Positions 53,461 through 62,811 of a stretch of DNA of 64,000 nt are shown here, one piece after another. This DNA is from Microlunatus kandeliicorticis (lineage in GTDB: Bacteria; Actinomycetota; Actinomycetes; Propionibacteriales; Propionibacteriaceae): NCBI RefSeq assembly GCF_014137855.1, contig NZ_JACGWT010000004.1, forward strand, positions 310,001 to 374,000, read 5' to 3'. The notes below the pieces were generated by a model. The model was not told where the DNA came from. It ran no database searches and saw only the letters and a program-made list of their open reading frames with translations. The first letter of the stretch is position 1. Each line of letters opens with the position of its first letter. Made by a program: the position numbers and the translations under genes.

Positions 53461-53919
53461 CCGCGCCCTGAGCTTGTCGACGGACGAAACGGCGCTTCGA
53501 CAAGCTCAGCGCACGGACCAACGACGGTGCCCTGAGCACGGCCCGCACCACCGTGCCATGAGCACGGACCGCACCACGTGCCCTGAGCCTGTCGAAGGGT
53601 GGGCGCTTCGACAAGCTCAGCGCGCGGATAGCACCACCGTGCCCTGAGCCTGTCGAAGGGCGGATGGGCGCTTCGACAAGCTCAGCGCGCGTTCCTCCGC
53701 GCTTCGACAGGCTCAGCGCGCGTTCCTCCCGCGCTTCGACAGGCTCAGCGCACGTTCCTCCCGCGCTTCGACAGGCTCAGCGCACGTTCCTCCCGCGCTT
53801 CGACAGGCTCAGCGCACGTTCCTCCCGCGCTCCGACAGGCTCAGCGCACGTTCCTCCCGCGCTCCGACAGGCTCAGTGCGCGGTCCTCCCGCGCTCCGAC
53901 AGGCTCAGCGCACGTTCGC
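53461..53919. repeat. mixed-orientation array of the interspersed repeat (array B)
   Basis: This gene-free stretch after ligD holds about ten rightward copies of cttcgaca(a/g)gctcagcgc and three leftward copies (near 53467, 53582 and 53642). The first part has head-to-head pairs that can form hairpins; the second part (from about 53669) is a head-to-tail array with a 31- to 32-bp period, with a ttcctc(cc)gcg spacer. No gene is supported. Confidence 0.9.
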
Positions 53920-55143
53920 TCAGCTGTCCCAGCCGGGATCGGCCGGGCCGTCGCCGAAGTCGGGGATCTCGAGCCGCTTGCCGCCCTGCTTGGCCGACTC
54001 GAAGGCGACCACACCGGGGATGGTGAACCGGGCGGCCCGCCAGGCGTTGACCGGCGGCTGGGTCTTGGTGGTCACCGCGCGCACGAAGTCGTCGGCCAGG
54101 AAGTGGTGGCTGCCCTCGTGCCCGTTGTGCGCGCCCTCGAACTCCTTGGGCAACCGCGACCGGTCCTGCACCTTGGCGGTGCCGGAGGCGAAGCTCTGCA
54201 TCAGGGCCGGGTCGATGTCGCCGAAGCCCTCGGGGACCTGGCCGCCGCCGGTGTAGAAGAGGTCGCTGACGTCGAGCACCTCGCCCTTGGCGTAGTCCTC
54301 GCCCTCGGTCTTGACCGCCAGCGTGGCGCCCTGGCCGGTCTGCTCGAAGACCTGCTCGGTGCCGTAGAAGCGGAACCGCGACTCGTGGCCCTTCCAGTAG
54401 CCGACCCGGCGGAACTCGTTGGTCCGCATCGCGCCGCCGTCGGCCAGCTGGAACAGCGCCGACATGTTCGAGAAGTCGTTGCCCCACAGCGACACCTCGG
54501 TGTCGAAGACGCCGTCGCCGCGGTCGTCGTGGATGCCGATGCACGAGACCGAGGTGGCGTGGGTCGGCAGCGCACCGAGGACGCCGCCGATGGCGTGCGT
54601 CGGGTAGAGCATGGGCGGGTAGGAGGCGGTCTTCTTCCAGTCCTCGCCGCCGCTGAACTGGTAGGCGGCGTAGAAGCCGTTGTCCATGTCGTGGACGTAG
54701 TCGCCCTCGGAGTAGAACACGCGGCCGAAGGCGCCCTCGGCGACCTGCTTCCGCGCCCAGACCACGGCCGGGTTGTAGTAGCTGGTCTCGCCCATCATGT
54801 AGATCAGCCCGGTCTCCTCGACCTTGGCCACGATGGCGGCGATCTCGTCGGCGGTGATCGCCATCGGGACCGCGGAGTAGACGTTCTTGCCGGCGTCGAG
54901 TGCTTTGAGCACCAGCTCGCCGTGGGTCCAGCGCTGGGTCATCACCGCGACCGCGTCGACGTCGGAGGCGATCAGCGCGTCCGCGTCGGGGAAGCTCCCG
55001 GCCAGCTGGTGCCGCTCGACGTGCTCGGCGGCCCGCTCGGGAACGAGGTCGGTGACCCACACCTCCTCGACGTCGGGGTGCAGCTGCCAGAGCGAGATGA
55101 AGCTGCGGGCGAACTGCCCGGTACCGATGACACCGATCTTCAT
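53920..55143 (-). CDS. Gfo/Idh/MocA family oxidoreductase
   Basis: The 407-residue protein is a sugar or cyclitol dehydrogenase-like oxidoreductase. The N-terminal Rossmann motif is I-G-V-I-G-T-G-Q-F-A-R-S; D-V-D-A-V-A-V-M-T and A-L-D-A-G-K-N-V-Y-S-A-V-P resemble the E-K-P region of the family, with Val-Pro instead of Lys-Pro, so the usual catalytic Lys appears to be missing. The substrate is unknown. ATG 55143 starts immediately before the Rossmann fold. It stands alone between repeat array B and a divergent DedA gene. Confidence 0.85.
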   Translation of the reverse strand: MKIGVIGTGQFARSFISLWQLHPDVEEVWVTDLVPERAAEHVERHQLAGSFPDADALIASDVDAVAVMTQRWTHGELVLKALDAGKNVYSAVPMAITADEIAAIVAKVEETGLIYMMGETSYYNPAVVWARKQVAEGAFGRVFYSEGDYVHDMDNGFYAAYQFSGGEDWKKTASYPPMLYPTHAIGGVLGALPTHATSVSCIGIHDDRGDGVFDTEVSLWGNDFSNMSALFQLADGGAMRTNEFRRVGYWKGHESRFRFYGTEQVFEQTGQGATLAVKTEGEDYAKGEVLDVSDLFYTGGGQVPEGFGDIDPALMQSFASGTAKVQDRSRLPKEFEGAHNGHEGSHHFLADDFVRAVTTKTQPPVNAWRAARFTIPGVVAFESAKQGGKRLEIPDFGDGPADPGWDS

Positions 55144-55351
55144 GGTGGGGACGTGGTCCTTTCCGAGGTCTGCGGTCAGTTGCTGGTGGGCGCCCGGCGC
55201 GAGCCCGGGCGCGGCGTCCGTGAGGCCGGCGAGCCCGGCGCCGACGCGATTGTCAACGCGGGTAACTTCACCGACGGACACCACCCTACGACCCGCGCGC
55301 GGGACCGCGGAACCGACCCGCGTTTGCCCCGGTTCCGTACCGTTGACGGGC

Positions 55352-55993
55352 ATGGAGCCGGGTGCGGAGGGTGAGCTGGGTGGGGTGGCCGGCTGGGCCG
55401 TCGACCTGATGGAGCGACTCGGCAGCCCCGGTGCGGGCCTGGCCATCGCGCTGGAGAACCTGTTCCCGCCGCTGCCGAGCGAGCTGATCCTGCCGCTGGC
55501 CGGCTTCACCGCGAGCCGTGGCACCTTCGGGCTGGTCGAGGTGCTGGTCTGGACGACGGTCGGCTCGGTGGTCGGCGCGGTCGCGCTCTACCTGCTCGGC
55601 CGGGTGCTCGGCGCGGCGCGGCTCAAGCGGATCGCCGACAAGCTCCCGCTCACCAGCGCCGACGACGTGGTCCGGGCCGAAGGCTGGTTCGCCCGGCACG
55701 GCTCGAAGGCGGTGTTCTTCGGTCGGATGATCCCGGTGTTCCGCAGCCTGATCTCGATCCCGGCCGGGGTCGAACGGATGTCACCGGTGCGCTTCGTCGC
55801 GCTCACGGCCGCCGGCAGCGGGATCTGGAACACCGTCTTCGTGGTCGCCGGCTACCTGCTCGGCGAGAACTGGATGCTGGTCGAGCGGTACGCCGAGGTG
55901 TTCCAGCTGCTGGTGCTGCTCGCGGTGGTCGCCGCCGTCGCGGTGTTCGTCTACCGCCGGGTGCGGAGCCGGGTGGCCCCCACCGCCGGCTGA
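55352..55993 (+). CDS. DedA family membrane protein
   Basis: The 213-residue protein has about five spans and the DedA/SNARE-associated motifs E-N-L-F-P-P-L-P-S-E, G-S-V-V-G-A-V-A-L-Y-L-L-G-R, and F-F-G-R-M-I-P-V-F-R-S-L-I-S-I-P-A-G, including the conserved Arg pair. DedA proteins flip lipids or act as proton-dependent transporters; polyprenyl-phosphate recycling is known for some members. Confidence 0.9.
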   Translation: MEPGAEGELGGVAGWAVDLMERLGSPGAGLAIALENLFPPLPSELILPLAGFTASRGTFGLVEVLVWTTVGSVVGAVALYLLGRVLGAARLKRIADKLPLTSADDVVRAEGWFARHGSKAVFFGRMIPVFRSLISIPAGVERMSPVRFVALTAAGSGIWNTVFVVAGYLLGENWMLVERYAEVFQLLVLLAVVAAVAVFVYRRVRSRVAPTAG

Positions 55994-56029
55994 GTCCTCG
56001 TCACCTGCCGCACGTCGACGGGCTGCGCT

Positions 56030-56062
56030 CGAGCACGTCGACAGGCTCAGTGCGCGTTCGAC
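56030..56062. repeat. solitary copy of the interspersed repeat
   Basis: One copy (gtcgacaggctcagtgcgcg) lies between the converging DedA and OsmC genes, followed by short gcgttcggc tandem words. Confidence 0.7.
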
Positions 56063-56096
56063 TGCGCGTTCGGCGCGTTCGGCGCGTTGAGCGAGC

Positions 56097-56582
56097 TCAG
56101 TCCGCGACGGTCGGCTCGTGCCGGACGGGGAACGCGACCGAGCTCGCGATGAAGCAGAGCCGGTGGGCCCGGTCGTGCAGCGCGAGCGCGAGCTCCCGGT
56201 CCGAGCCCGGGGAGAGCGTCACCCGCGGCCGGAGCACCACCTCGGTGAAGTGCCCACCGCCGTCGGCGTCGGTGACCATCGTCCCGACCGCCTCGTCGGT
56301 GTAGCCGGTGACCACCACGCCGCTGACCGCGCAGACGTGCAGATAGCTCAGCAGATGGCACTGGCTGAGCGCCGCGGTCAGCAGCTCCTCGGGGTTCCAG
56401 CGGGTCGCGTCGCCGTGGAAGGTCCGGTCGGACGACCCGGCCAGCACCCCGGCGGCGGTGGCGACCTTGCCACCGATCCGCACCTCGTGGTCGCGCGCGT
56501 ACGAGCGATAGCTGCGGGTGCCCTCGCCCCGGTCCCCGGTCCAGACGACCTCCACCCGGTAGTGGTGCGTCCGTCCGGTCAC
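56097..56582 (-). CDS. OsmC family peroxiredoxin-like protein
   Basis: OsmC/Ohr proteins reduce organic hydroperoxides with a Cys pair. The 161-residue protein has the N-P-E-E-L-L-T-A-A-L-S-Q-C-H-L-L-S segment with the first Cys. A second Cys occurs in H-V-C-A-V-S-G-V and another near the C-terminus (R-L-C-F-I-A-S). The start GTG 56582 overlaps the preceding membrane protein stop (GTGA). Confidence 0.88.
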   Translation of the reverse strand: MTGRTHHYRVEVVWTGDRGEGTRSYRSYARDHEVRIGGKVATAAGVLAGSSDRTFHGDATRWNPEELLTAALSQCHLLSYLHVCAVSGVVVTGYTDEAVGTMVTDADGGGHFTEVVLRPRVTLSPGSDRELALALHDRAHRLCFIASSVAFPVRHEPTVAD

Positions 56583-57214
56583 CGCAGCTCCGAGCGGTAG
56601 GGCAGCTCCCTGCTGGCCGCCTCGCGGCGGGCCAGGTCCTCCTCGTCGCGGCCGAGCGAGGCGCGCAGCAGCACCGGGATGACCACGGCGAAGGCCCAGA
56701 CCACGATCGACACCTTGGTCTGCAGGGTGAGCTGCACCGGCACCACGTCGCCCGGCCGGGCCGCGGCCATCCGGGCGACGAACGGTCCCGGACCGAGCTG
56801 CGACCCGACGTACCAGCAGACCAGCGCGGCGATCACCGAGCCGGCCACGGCGACCGGGACGGTCGGCCAGCCGAGCCGGTGGAACCAGCGCCAGGCCACC
56901 ACGCCGAGCCCGATGCTCACGCAGAACCCGATCGCGCAGTACCAGGCGTCGGAGCCGAACATCTCGGCCAGCCCGCGCTCGGTGGTGGTGGCCACCCCGT
57001 CCTGACCGACGGTGTAGGTGGGCAGGTCGACGGCCTGCACCCAGAACACGCCGGACACCGCGCCCACGGCCAGGCAGAGCAGCAGGAAGCCGAGCAGCCA
57101 GGCGGCCACCCGGCTCGGGCTGAGCCGGCTGTCGACCTCGACCGGGTCGGGAGTGCTCCCCGGCTCCGCGGTCGGGACGTCGGGCGGAGCCAGCTCATTC
57201 TCCGGGCTGCTCAC
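56579..57214 (-). CDS. four-span membrane protein of unknown function
   Basis: The 211-residue protein has a Pro/Glu-rich cytoplasmic N-terminus and four hydrophobic spans (around residues 38-58, 90-108, 120-138 and 166-184), with a charged C-terminus. It resembles the DUF2567 group of actinobacterial membrane proteins, but that assignment is weak. It lies 43 bp after dnaE1 and overlaps OsmC by 4 bp. Confidence 0.7.
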   Translation of the reverse strand: MSSPENELAPPDVPTAEPGSTPDPVEVDSRLSPSRVAAWLLGFLLLCLAVGAVSGVFWVQAVDLPTYTVGQDGVATTTERGLAEMFGSDAWYCAIGFCVSIGLGVVAWRWFHRLGWPTVPVAVAGSVIAALVCWYVGSQLGPGPFVARMAAARPGDVVPVQLTLQTKVSIVVWAFAVVIPVLLRASLGRDEEDLARREAASRELPYRSELR

Positions 57215-57257
57215 CGCACCCGCTCTTCGGCTCGGGTCGGCCGCCTGCTGCAGGCGC

Positions 57258-60200
57258 TCACGAGGCCAGACAAGACGGACCGAGCAGCGCCTTGAGGTCG
57301 GCCATCAGCGGTTGCGACGGGGTGACCCGCAGCTGCTGGTCGACCCGCATCAGCGTGGTCTTGTTCTGGGTCAGCAGCCGCAGCCGCACCTCGGTCATGC
57401 CGGGGTGCGCGGCCAGCACCGACCGCAGCTGCTCGACGACCGGCGGGGTGCACCGGACCGCGGGCAGCGAGATCACCACCGGGCCGGTCGGGGCGTCGGT
57501 GACGTCGGGCAGCGTCAGCTCCTGCCCGATCAGCGCCACCCCGTCCTCGTCGGCGCGCACCCGTCCCTTGACCCGGACCACGGTGTCGGTGGCCAGCACG
57601 GTCGAGACCAGGTCGTAGGCCTTGGGGAACAGCAACACCTCGATCGAGGCCTCCAGGTCTTCGACGCTGATCACCGCCCAGATGTCCCCGCGCTTGGTGG
57701 TCTTGCGGGTCACCGCGGTGATCATCCCGGCGATGGTGACCATGCCCTCGCGCCGGCCGCCGCCCTCGCCGCTCTCGTCACCGCCGATCAGCTCGCCGAT
57801 CCCGATGTCGCGCTCGCGGTGCAGCACGTGCTCGAGGCCCTGCAGCGGGTGGTCGCTGACGTAGAGCCCGAGCATCTCGCGCTCGAAGGCCAGCTTCGTC
57901 CGCTTGTCCCAGTCGTCCAGGTCGGGCACGGTCCCGGTCAGGGTGGCCGCCTCGCCCTCGTCGCCGAAGCCGAAGTCGAAGCCGTCCTGGCCGTTGGCGG
58001 CGTTCCGCTTGAGGTCGATCACGCCGTCGACCGCGGACTCGTAGACGCTCATCAGCGCCCGCCGGGTGTGGCCCATCGACTCGAAGGCGCCGGCCTTGAT
58101 CAGCGACTCGATGACCCGCTTGTTGCAGGCCACCAGCGGCACCTGGTCGAGGAAGCCGTAGAAGTCCTTGGCCGGGCCGTGCTCCTGCCGGGCCGCGACG
58201 ATGCCCTCGACGACGTTGGCGCCGACGTTGCGGATCGCGGTCAGCCCGAACCGGATGTCGCCGCCGACCGGGGTGAAGTTGGCCTCGGACTCGTTGACGT
58301 CGGGCGGCAGCACCTTGATCCCCATCCGCCGGCACTCGGCCAGGTAGATGGCGATCTTGTCCTTGTCGTCCTGCACCGACTGGAGCACCGCGGCCATGTA
58401 CTCGGCCGGGTAGTGCACCTTGAGGTAGGCCGTCCAGTAGGAGACCAGCCCGTAAGCCGCCGAGTGCGCCTTGTTGAACGCGTAGCTGGAGAACGGCACC
58501 AGCACGTCCCAGAGCGTCTGGATCGCGGCGTCGGAGAAGCCCTTGGCCCGCATCCCGTCGCGGAACGGCGGGAACTCGGCGTCGAGCACCTCCTTCTTCT
58601 TCTTGCCCATCGCCTTGCGGAGCAGGTCCGCGCCACCCAGGCTGTAGCCGGCCAGCTCCTGGGCGATCTTGAGCACCTGCTCCTGATAGATGATCAGGCC
58701 GTAGCTCTCGCCGAGGATCGGGGCCAGCGCCTCGGCCAGCTCCGGGTGCACGTAGCTGACGGCCTGCTGGCCGTTCTTCCGCTTCGCGTAGTTGGTGTGG
58801 CTGTCGGCCCCCATCGGGCCCGGGCGGTAGAGCGCGCCGAGCGCGGAGATGTCGTTGAACTCGGTGGGCCGCATCAGCCGGCAGAGCTGGCGGTAGCCCG
58901 AGGAGTCGAACTGGAACACCCCGAGCGTCTCGCCGCGGGCGAGCAGCTCGTAGGTCTCCCGGTCGTCGAGGGTCTTGGCCAGAGCGTCGAGGTCGACCTC
59001 GATCCCCCGGTTGAGCTTCACGTTGTCGAGCGCGTCGCCGAGGATGGTCAGGTTGCGCAGCCCGAGGAAGTCCATCTTGACCAGCCCGAGCGACTCGCAC
59101 GTCGGGTAGTCGAACTGGGTGATGATCGCGCCGTCCTGCTCGCGCTTCATGATCGGGATGATGTCGACCAGCGGGTCGCTCGACATGATCACGCCGGCCG
59201 CGTGCACGCCCCACTGCCGCTTGAGCCCCTCGAGCCCCATCGCGGTGTCGACCACCCGGTGCGCGTCGGGGTCGGTGTCGTAGAGCTGGCGGAACTCACC
59301 GCCCTCGGTGTAGCGCGGGTGGTCGCTGTCGAACAGCCCGGTGAGCGGGACGTCCTTGCCCTGCACCGCCGGCGGCATCGCCTTGGTGATCTTCTCGCCG
59401 ACCGCGTAGGGGTAGCCGAGCACCCGGCCGGCGTCCTTGACCGCCTGCTTGGCCTTGATGGTGCCGTAGGTGACGATCTGGGCCACCCGGTCGTCGCCGT
59501 ACTTCTCGGTGACGTAGCGGATCACCTCGCCGCGGCGACGGTCGTCGAAGTCGACGTCGAAGTCGGGCATCGACTTGCGCTCGGGGTTGAGGAACCGCTC
59601 GAAGATCAGCCCGTGCTCGATCGGGTCGAGGTCGGTGATCCGCATCGCGTACGCGCAGATCGAGCCGGCACCCGAACCGCGGCCGGGGCCGACCCGGACG
59701 CCGTGGTCCTTGGCCCAGTTGATGAAGTCGGCGACCACCAGGTAGTAGCCCGGGTAGCCCTTGCCGATGATGACCTCGGTCTCGAAGTCGGTCTGGGCCC
59801 GGACCGCCGCGCTGACCCCGTCCGGGTAGCGCTGCCGGAGCCCCTCCTCGACCTCGTGCAGGAACCAGCTGGTCTCGTCGTAGCCCGGCGGGCACGGGAA
59901 CCGGGGCATGTACCGGCCCTCGCCGTGGGTGAACTCGACGTTGCACCGCTCGGCGATCTCGAGGGTGTTGTCGCAGGCCTCGGGCAGCTCGGCGAACAGC
60001 GCACGCATCTCGGCCGGGCTCTTCAGGTAGTAGCCGTCGCCGTCGAGCTTGAAGCGGTTGGCGTCGGCCATCGACGAGCCGGACTGGACGCAGAGCAGCA
60101 CCTCGTGGCTGGCCGCGTCCTCCCGGCTGGAGTAGTGCAGGTCGTTGGTGGCGACCAGCGGCAGGTGGAGGTCCTTGGCGATCTGGAGCAGCCCGGAGCG

Positions 60201-60836
60201 GACCCGCTTCTCGATGCTCAGACCGTGGTCCATCAGCTCGACGTAGTAGTTGTCGGCGCCGAAGATGTCGCGGAACTCGGCGGCGCTGGCCACCGCCTCC
60301 TCGTACTTGCCGAGCCGCAGGTAGGTCTGCACCTCCCCCGACGGGCAGCCGGTGGTGGCGATCAGGCCCTGGGCGTAGGTCTGCAGCAGCTCGCGGTCCA
60401 TCCGCGGCTTGTAGAAGAACCCCTCGAGCGAGGCGCGGGAGCCGAGCCGGAACAGGTTGTGCATCCCGGTGGTGTTCTCGGCCCACATCGTCATGTGGGT
60501 GAACGCGCCGCCGCCCGAGACGTCGTCGCCGTTGGCCGCGTCCTTGGCGTCGCCCCAGCGGACCCGTTTGCGCTCGCTGCGGTGGGTCTTCGGGGTGACG
60601 TAGGCCTCGAGCCCGACGATCGGCTTGACCCCGGTGCCCTGCGCGGCGGCGTGGAACTCGTGCGCGCCGAAGAGGAACCCGTGGTCGGTCACCGCCAGCG
60701 CCGGCATCCCCATCCGCTCGCACCCGTCGAACAGGTCGGGGATGCGGGCGGCACCGTCGAGCATCGAGTACTCGGAGTGGACGTGCAGGTGGACGAACGA
60801 GTCCGTGCCGCCGGACCTGCCCCCGGAACCCGCCAT
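57258..60836 (-). CDS. dnaE: DNA polymerase III subunit alpha (DnaE1)
   Basis: The replicative polymerase of 1192 residues. The N-terminal PHP domain begins V-H-L-H-V-H-S-E-Y-S-M-L-D-G and keeps metal-site histidines, consistent with the built-in proofreading exonuclease of actinobacterial DnaE1. The catalytic aspartates are in M-P-D-F-D-V-D-F-D-D (about 422-431). A finger/HhH region and a C-terminal OB-fold (T-I-A-G-M-I-T-A-V, K-R-G-D-I-W-A-V-I-S-V-E-D-L) follow. The length and PHP domain mark it as DnaE1, not the SOS-induced DnaE2. Confidence 0.97.
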   Translation of the reverse strand: MAGSGGRSGGTDSFVHLHVHSEYSMLDGAARIPDLFDGCERMGMPALAVTDHGFLFGAHEFHAAAQGTGVKPIVGLEAYVTPKTHRSERKRVRWGDAKDAANGDDVSGGGAFTHMTMWAENTTGMHNLFRLGSRASLEGFFYKPRMDRELLQTYAQGLIATTGCPSGEVQTYLRLGKYEEAVASAAEFRDIFGADNYYVELMDHGLSIEKRVRSGLLQIAKDLHLPLVATNDLHYSSREDAASHEVLLCVQSGSSMADANRFKLDGDGYYLKSPAEMRALFAELPEACDNTLEIAERCNVEFTHGEGRYMPRFPCPPGYDETSWFLHEVEEGLRQRYPDGVSAAVRAQTDFETEVIIGKGYPGYYLVVADFINWAKDHGVRVGPGRGSGAGSICAYAMRITDLDPIEHGLIFERFLNPERKSMPDFDVDFDDRRRGEVIRYVTEKYGDDRVAQIVTYGTIKAKQAVKDAGRVLGYPYAVGEKITKAMPPAVQGKDVPLTGLFDSDHPRYTEGGEFRQLYDTDPDAHRVVDTAMGLEGLKRQWGVHAAGVIMSSDPLVDIIPIMKREQDGAIITQFDYPTCESLGLVKMDFLGLRNLTILGDALDNVKLNRGIEVDLDALAKTLDDRETYELLARGETLGVFQFDSSGYRQLCRLMRPTEFNDISALGALYRPGPMGADSHTNYAKRKNGQQAVSYVHPELAEALAPILGESYGLIIYQEQVLKIAQELAGYSLGGADLLRKAMGKKKKEVLDAEFPPFRDGMRAKGFSDAAIQTLWDVLVPFSSYAFNKAHSAAYGLVSYWTAYLKVHYPAEYMAAVLQSVQDDKDKIAIYLAECRRMGIKVLPPDVNESEANFTPVGGDIRFGLTAIRNVGANVVEGIVAARQEHGPAKDFYGFLDQVPLVACNKRVIESLIKAGAFESMGHTRRALMSVYESAVDGVIDLKRNAANGQDGFDFGFGDEGEAATLTGTVPDLDDWDKRTKLAFEREMLGLYVSDHPLQGLEHVLHRERDIGIGELIGGDESGEGGGRREGMVTIAGMITAVTRKTTKRGDIWAVISVEDLEASIEVLLFPKAYDLVSTVLATDTVVRVKGRVRADEDGVALIGQELTLPDVTDAPTGPVVISLPAVRCTPPVVEQLRSVLAAHPGMTEVRLRLLTQNKTTLMRVDQQLRVTPSQPLMADLKALLGPSCLAS

Positions 60837-61084
60837 GAACGTGCACTACCTCCAGGATCGTGGTCGGCGCGTGGCCGCTGTTCGGGTCGGGCGGACGGGC
60901 TCGCGCCACGGCCGCCGGGTCGCTGGGGGAAGACAGCGAGAGGAGCCAGACTAGCCCCGCGCACCGACAGTCGACGCCGACCGACACGGCCCAGCCGCCA
61001 TCCCAGCACAGATCCCGTCGGGCCGTCCCGGGCGGCCCGTCGCGGCCGGGCATCGGGGCCGCCGACCGGCTCCGAATCACCGGT

Positions 61085-62047
61085 GTGCCGACCCGCCGCC
61101 AGCTGCTCGCCGCCACCGCCCGGCTGGGTGTGGTCGCGGGCGCCGGGACCGGGCTGGCCGGCGGTCTGCTGGGTCTCTCCGCGTGCGGCGCGGACTCTCC
61201 CGCCGCAGCCCCGGCTCCGGACGGGACGGTCCGGGTGGCCTACGGCAGCGATCCGAGCCAGTTCGCCGAGCTGAGCCTGCCCGGGCCGGGTCCGACGGCG
61301 TCGTCCGTCCCGGCCGGCCTTCCGGTGGTGGTGGTCGTGCACGGCGGCTACTGGTCGACCGGCTACGGGCTCGAGCTCGGCCGTCCGCTGGCCGCCGACC
61401 TCGTCCGCGCCGGGGTGGCGGTCTGGAACGTCGAGTACCGCCGGGTCGGCGAGGGACCGGGCGGCGGGGGCGGTTGGCCGGCCACCGGCGACGACGTCGC
61501 CGCCGCGCTCGACGCCCTGGCGGGCTCCGCGGTGGTCACCGCCGCCCGACGGGCGGGCGTCTCGCTGGACCTGGCCCGGGTGGTCGGGCTGGGGCACTCC
61601 GCGGGCGGTCAGCTGGTCGGCTGGCTGGCGGCGCGGTCCGGCGGGAGCGGCGGTGCGAGCGGTGGGCGTGGAACCGGCGGGCAGGTCCGGCTCCGCGGAG
61701 CGGTGAGCCAGGCCGGGGTGCTCGACCTGGTCGAGGCGGCCCGGCTCGGGCTGGGCGGCGGCGCCGTCGAGAGCCTGCTCGGCGGCACGCCCGACAGCCG
61801 CCCGCGCGCCTACGCCGGCGCCTCACCAACCGCGCGGGTACCGATCCGGGTCCCGGTCTGCTGCGTCCACGGCACCGACGACGACGTGGTGCCGATCAGC
61901 CAGTCGGAGCGTTTCGTGGCCGCCGACCGGGCCGCCGGCGGCACCGCCGAGCTGCGCCGGGTGCCCGGCGGCCACTTCGAGCAGATCACCGTCGGCACCC
62001 CGGCCTGGGCGACCTGTCGGGCCGCGACGCTGCGACTGCTCGGCTGA
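61085..62047 (+). CDS. alpha/beta hydrolase, predicted Tat-exported lipoprotein
   Basis: The 320-residue protein starts with a twin-arginine signal (T-R-R-Q-L-L) and a lipobox (G-L-S-A-C), so it should be folded before export and lipid-anchored. The hydrolase domain has H-G-G-Y-W-S for the oxyanion hole, G-H-S-A-G-G with the nucleophile Ser (about residue 169), an Asp in G-T-D-D-D-V-V, and a final His in G-G-H-F-E-Q, as in esterases and kynurenine formamidase-like enzymes. GTG 61085 follows from the signal peptide. It is divergent from dnaE1. Confidence 0.82.
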   Translation: MPTRRQLLAATARLGVVAGAGTGLAGGLLGLSACGADSPAAAPAPDGTVRVAYGSDPSQFAELSLPGPGPTASSVPAGLPVVVVVHGGYWSTGYGLELGRPLAADLVRAGVAVWNVEYRRVGEGPGGGGGWPATGDDVAAALDALAGSAVVTAARRAGVSLDLARVVGLGHSAGGQLVGWLAARSGGSGGASGGRGTGGQVRLRGAVSQAGVLDLVEAARLGLGGGAVESLLGGTPDSRPRAYAGASPTARVPIRVPVCCVHGTDDDVVPISQSERFVAADRAAGGTAELRRVPGGHFEQITVGTPAWATCRAATLRLLG

Positions 62048-62074
62048 CCGCTCGGGCCGGCGGGTGCTCGGCGG

Positions 62075-62704
62075 TCAGGCGTCGGCGCAGAACCGGGTCG
62101 CCCCGGCGCCGCTGACCGCCGTCGAGGACACCCAGCGACCGCGGTCGGTGTAGTGCCAGCGATGGGTGGTCGGGCCGACGAAACAGACCAGGCCGACCCG
62201 CTGGCCCCGGGTGTACCGACCGGCGGCGGCGTCGGCGCTGCTCGGGCCCCGTCGGACGGTCACCGTCGCGCGGGCGTGACCCGAGACGGTGCCGGACGGC
62301 CGGCAGAAGTCGGGCGCGGGGCCGTCGTTGGCGACGTACTTCGCGGCCACCCAGATCCGGCCGCCGCCGGTGATCGGGATGCCGTACCAGAGGTCGTTGC
62401 CGCCGACGCTCGGGCCGTGGACCTTGCAGTCGAGATCGATCCTGGCGCCCCGCCGAAAGCTCGGCCCGGCCTCGGAGTGGGTGGTGGGGAACGAACGGCC
62501 GGTCAGGCTGGTGCGGGCGGTGACGATGCCGTGCCGGAGCGCGGGCGCGGACCGGGCGGCCTGCGCGCCCGAGGAGCTCGGGGCGGCGACGGCCTGGTTG
62601 CCGCCGCCGAGGAAGCCGCCGCCGCCGACGGCGCTGGTGGCCACCGCCGCGACGGTGCCGGCGGTGCGGATCGAGAGGCCGGCGAAGCGGGTGCTGTGGG
62701 TCAT
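62075..62704 (-). CDS. secreted SH3-like repeat protein
   Basis: The 209-residue product has a signal peptide (R-T-A-G-T-V-A-A-V-A-T-S-A-V...), then two repeats of a bacterial SH3-like pattern: W-Y-G-I-P-I-T-G-G-G-R-I-W-V-A-A-K-Y-V and W-H-Y-T-D-R-G-R-W-V-S-S, each with a paired Cys. Such domains bind cell-wall peptides. ATG 62704 was chosen from the signal peptide. No enzyme domain is attached. Confidence 0.75.
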   Translation of the reverse strand: MTHSTRFAGLSIRTAGTVAAVATSAVGGGGFLGGGNQAVAAPSSSGAQAARSAPALRHGIVTARTSLTGRSFPTTHSEAGPSFRRGARIDLDCKVHGPSVGGNDLWYGIPITGGGRIWVAAKYVANDGPAPDFCRPSGTVSGHARATVTVRRGPSSADAAAGRYTRGQRVGLVCFVGPTTHRWHYTDRGRWVSSTAVSGAGATRFCADA

Positions 62705-62811
62705 GGTCGTGCTCCTGGTCGGTTGGGATGTGCCTTCATCCCTCTCGATGCACGCCCGAGGAGAAAAGTTGCCGCCGGGCGTCGGAAACCTCCGAGGACG
62801 ACCGGGCGGGC

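Noticed and set aside
53664-54026. Repetitive protein frame (F-D-R-L-S-A-R units)
   Set aside because: It is only the translation of the interspersed repeat array; no start signal or domain supports it.
57018-61274. Rightward open frame of about 1400 codons
   Set aside because: It is the complement of dnaE1, a common artefact in high-GC DNA.
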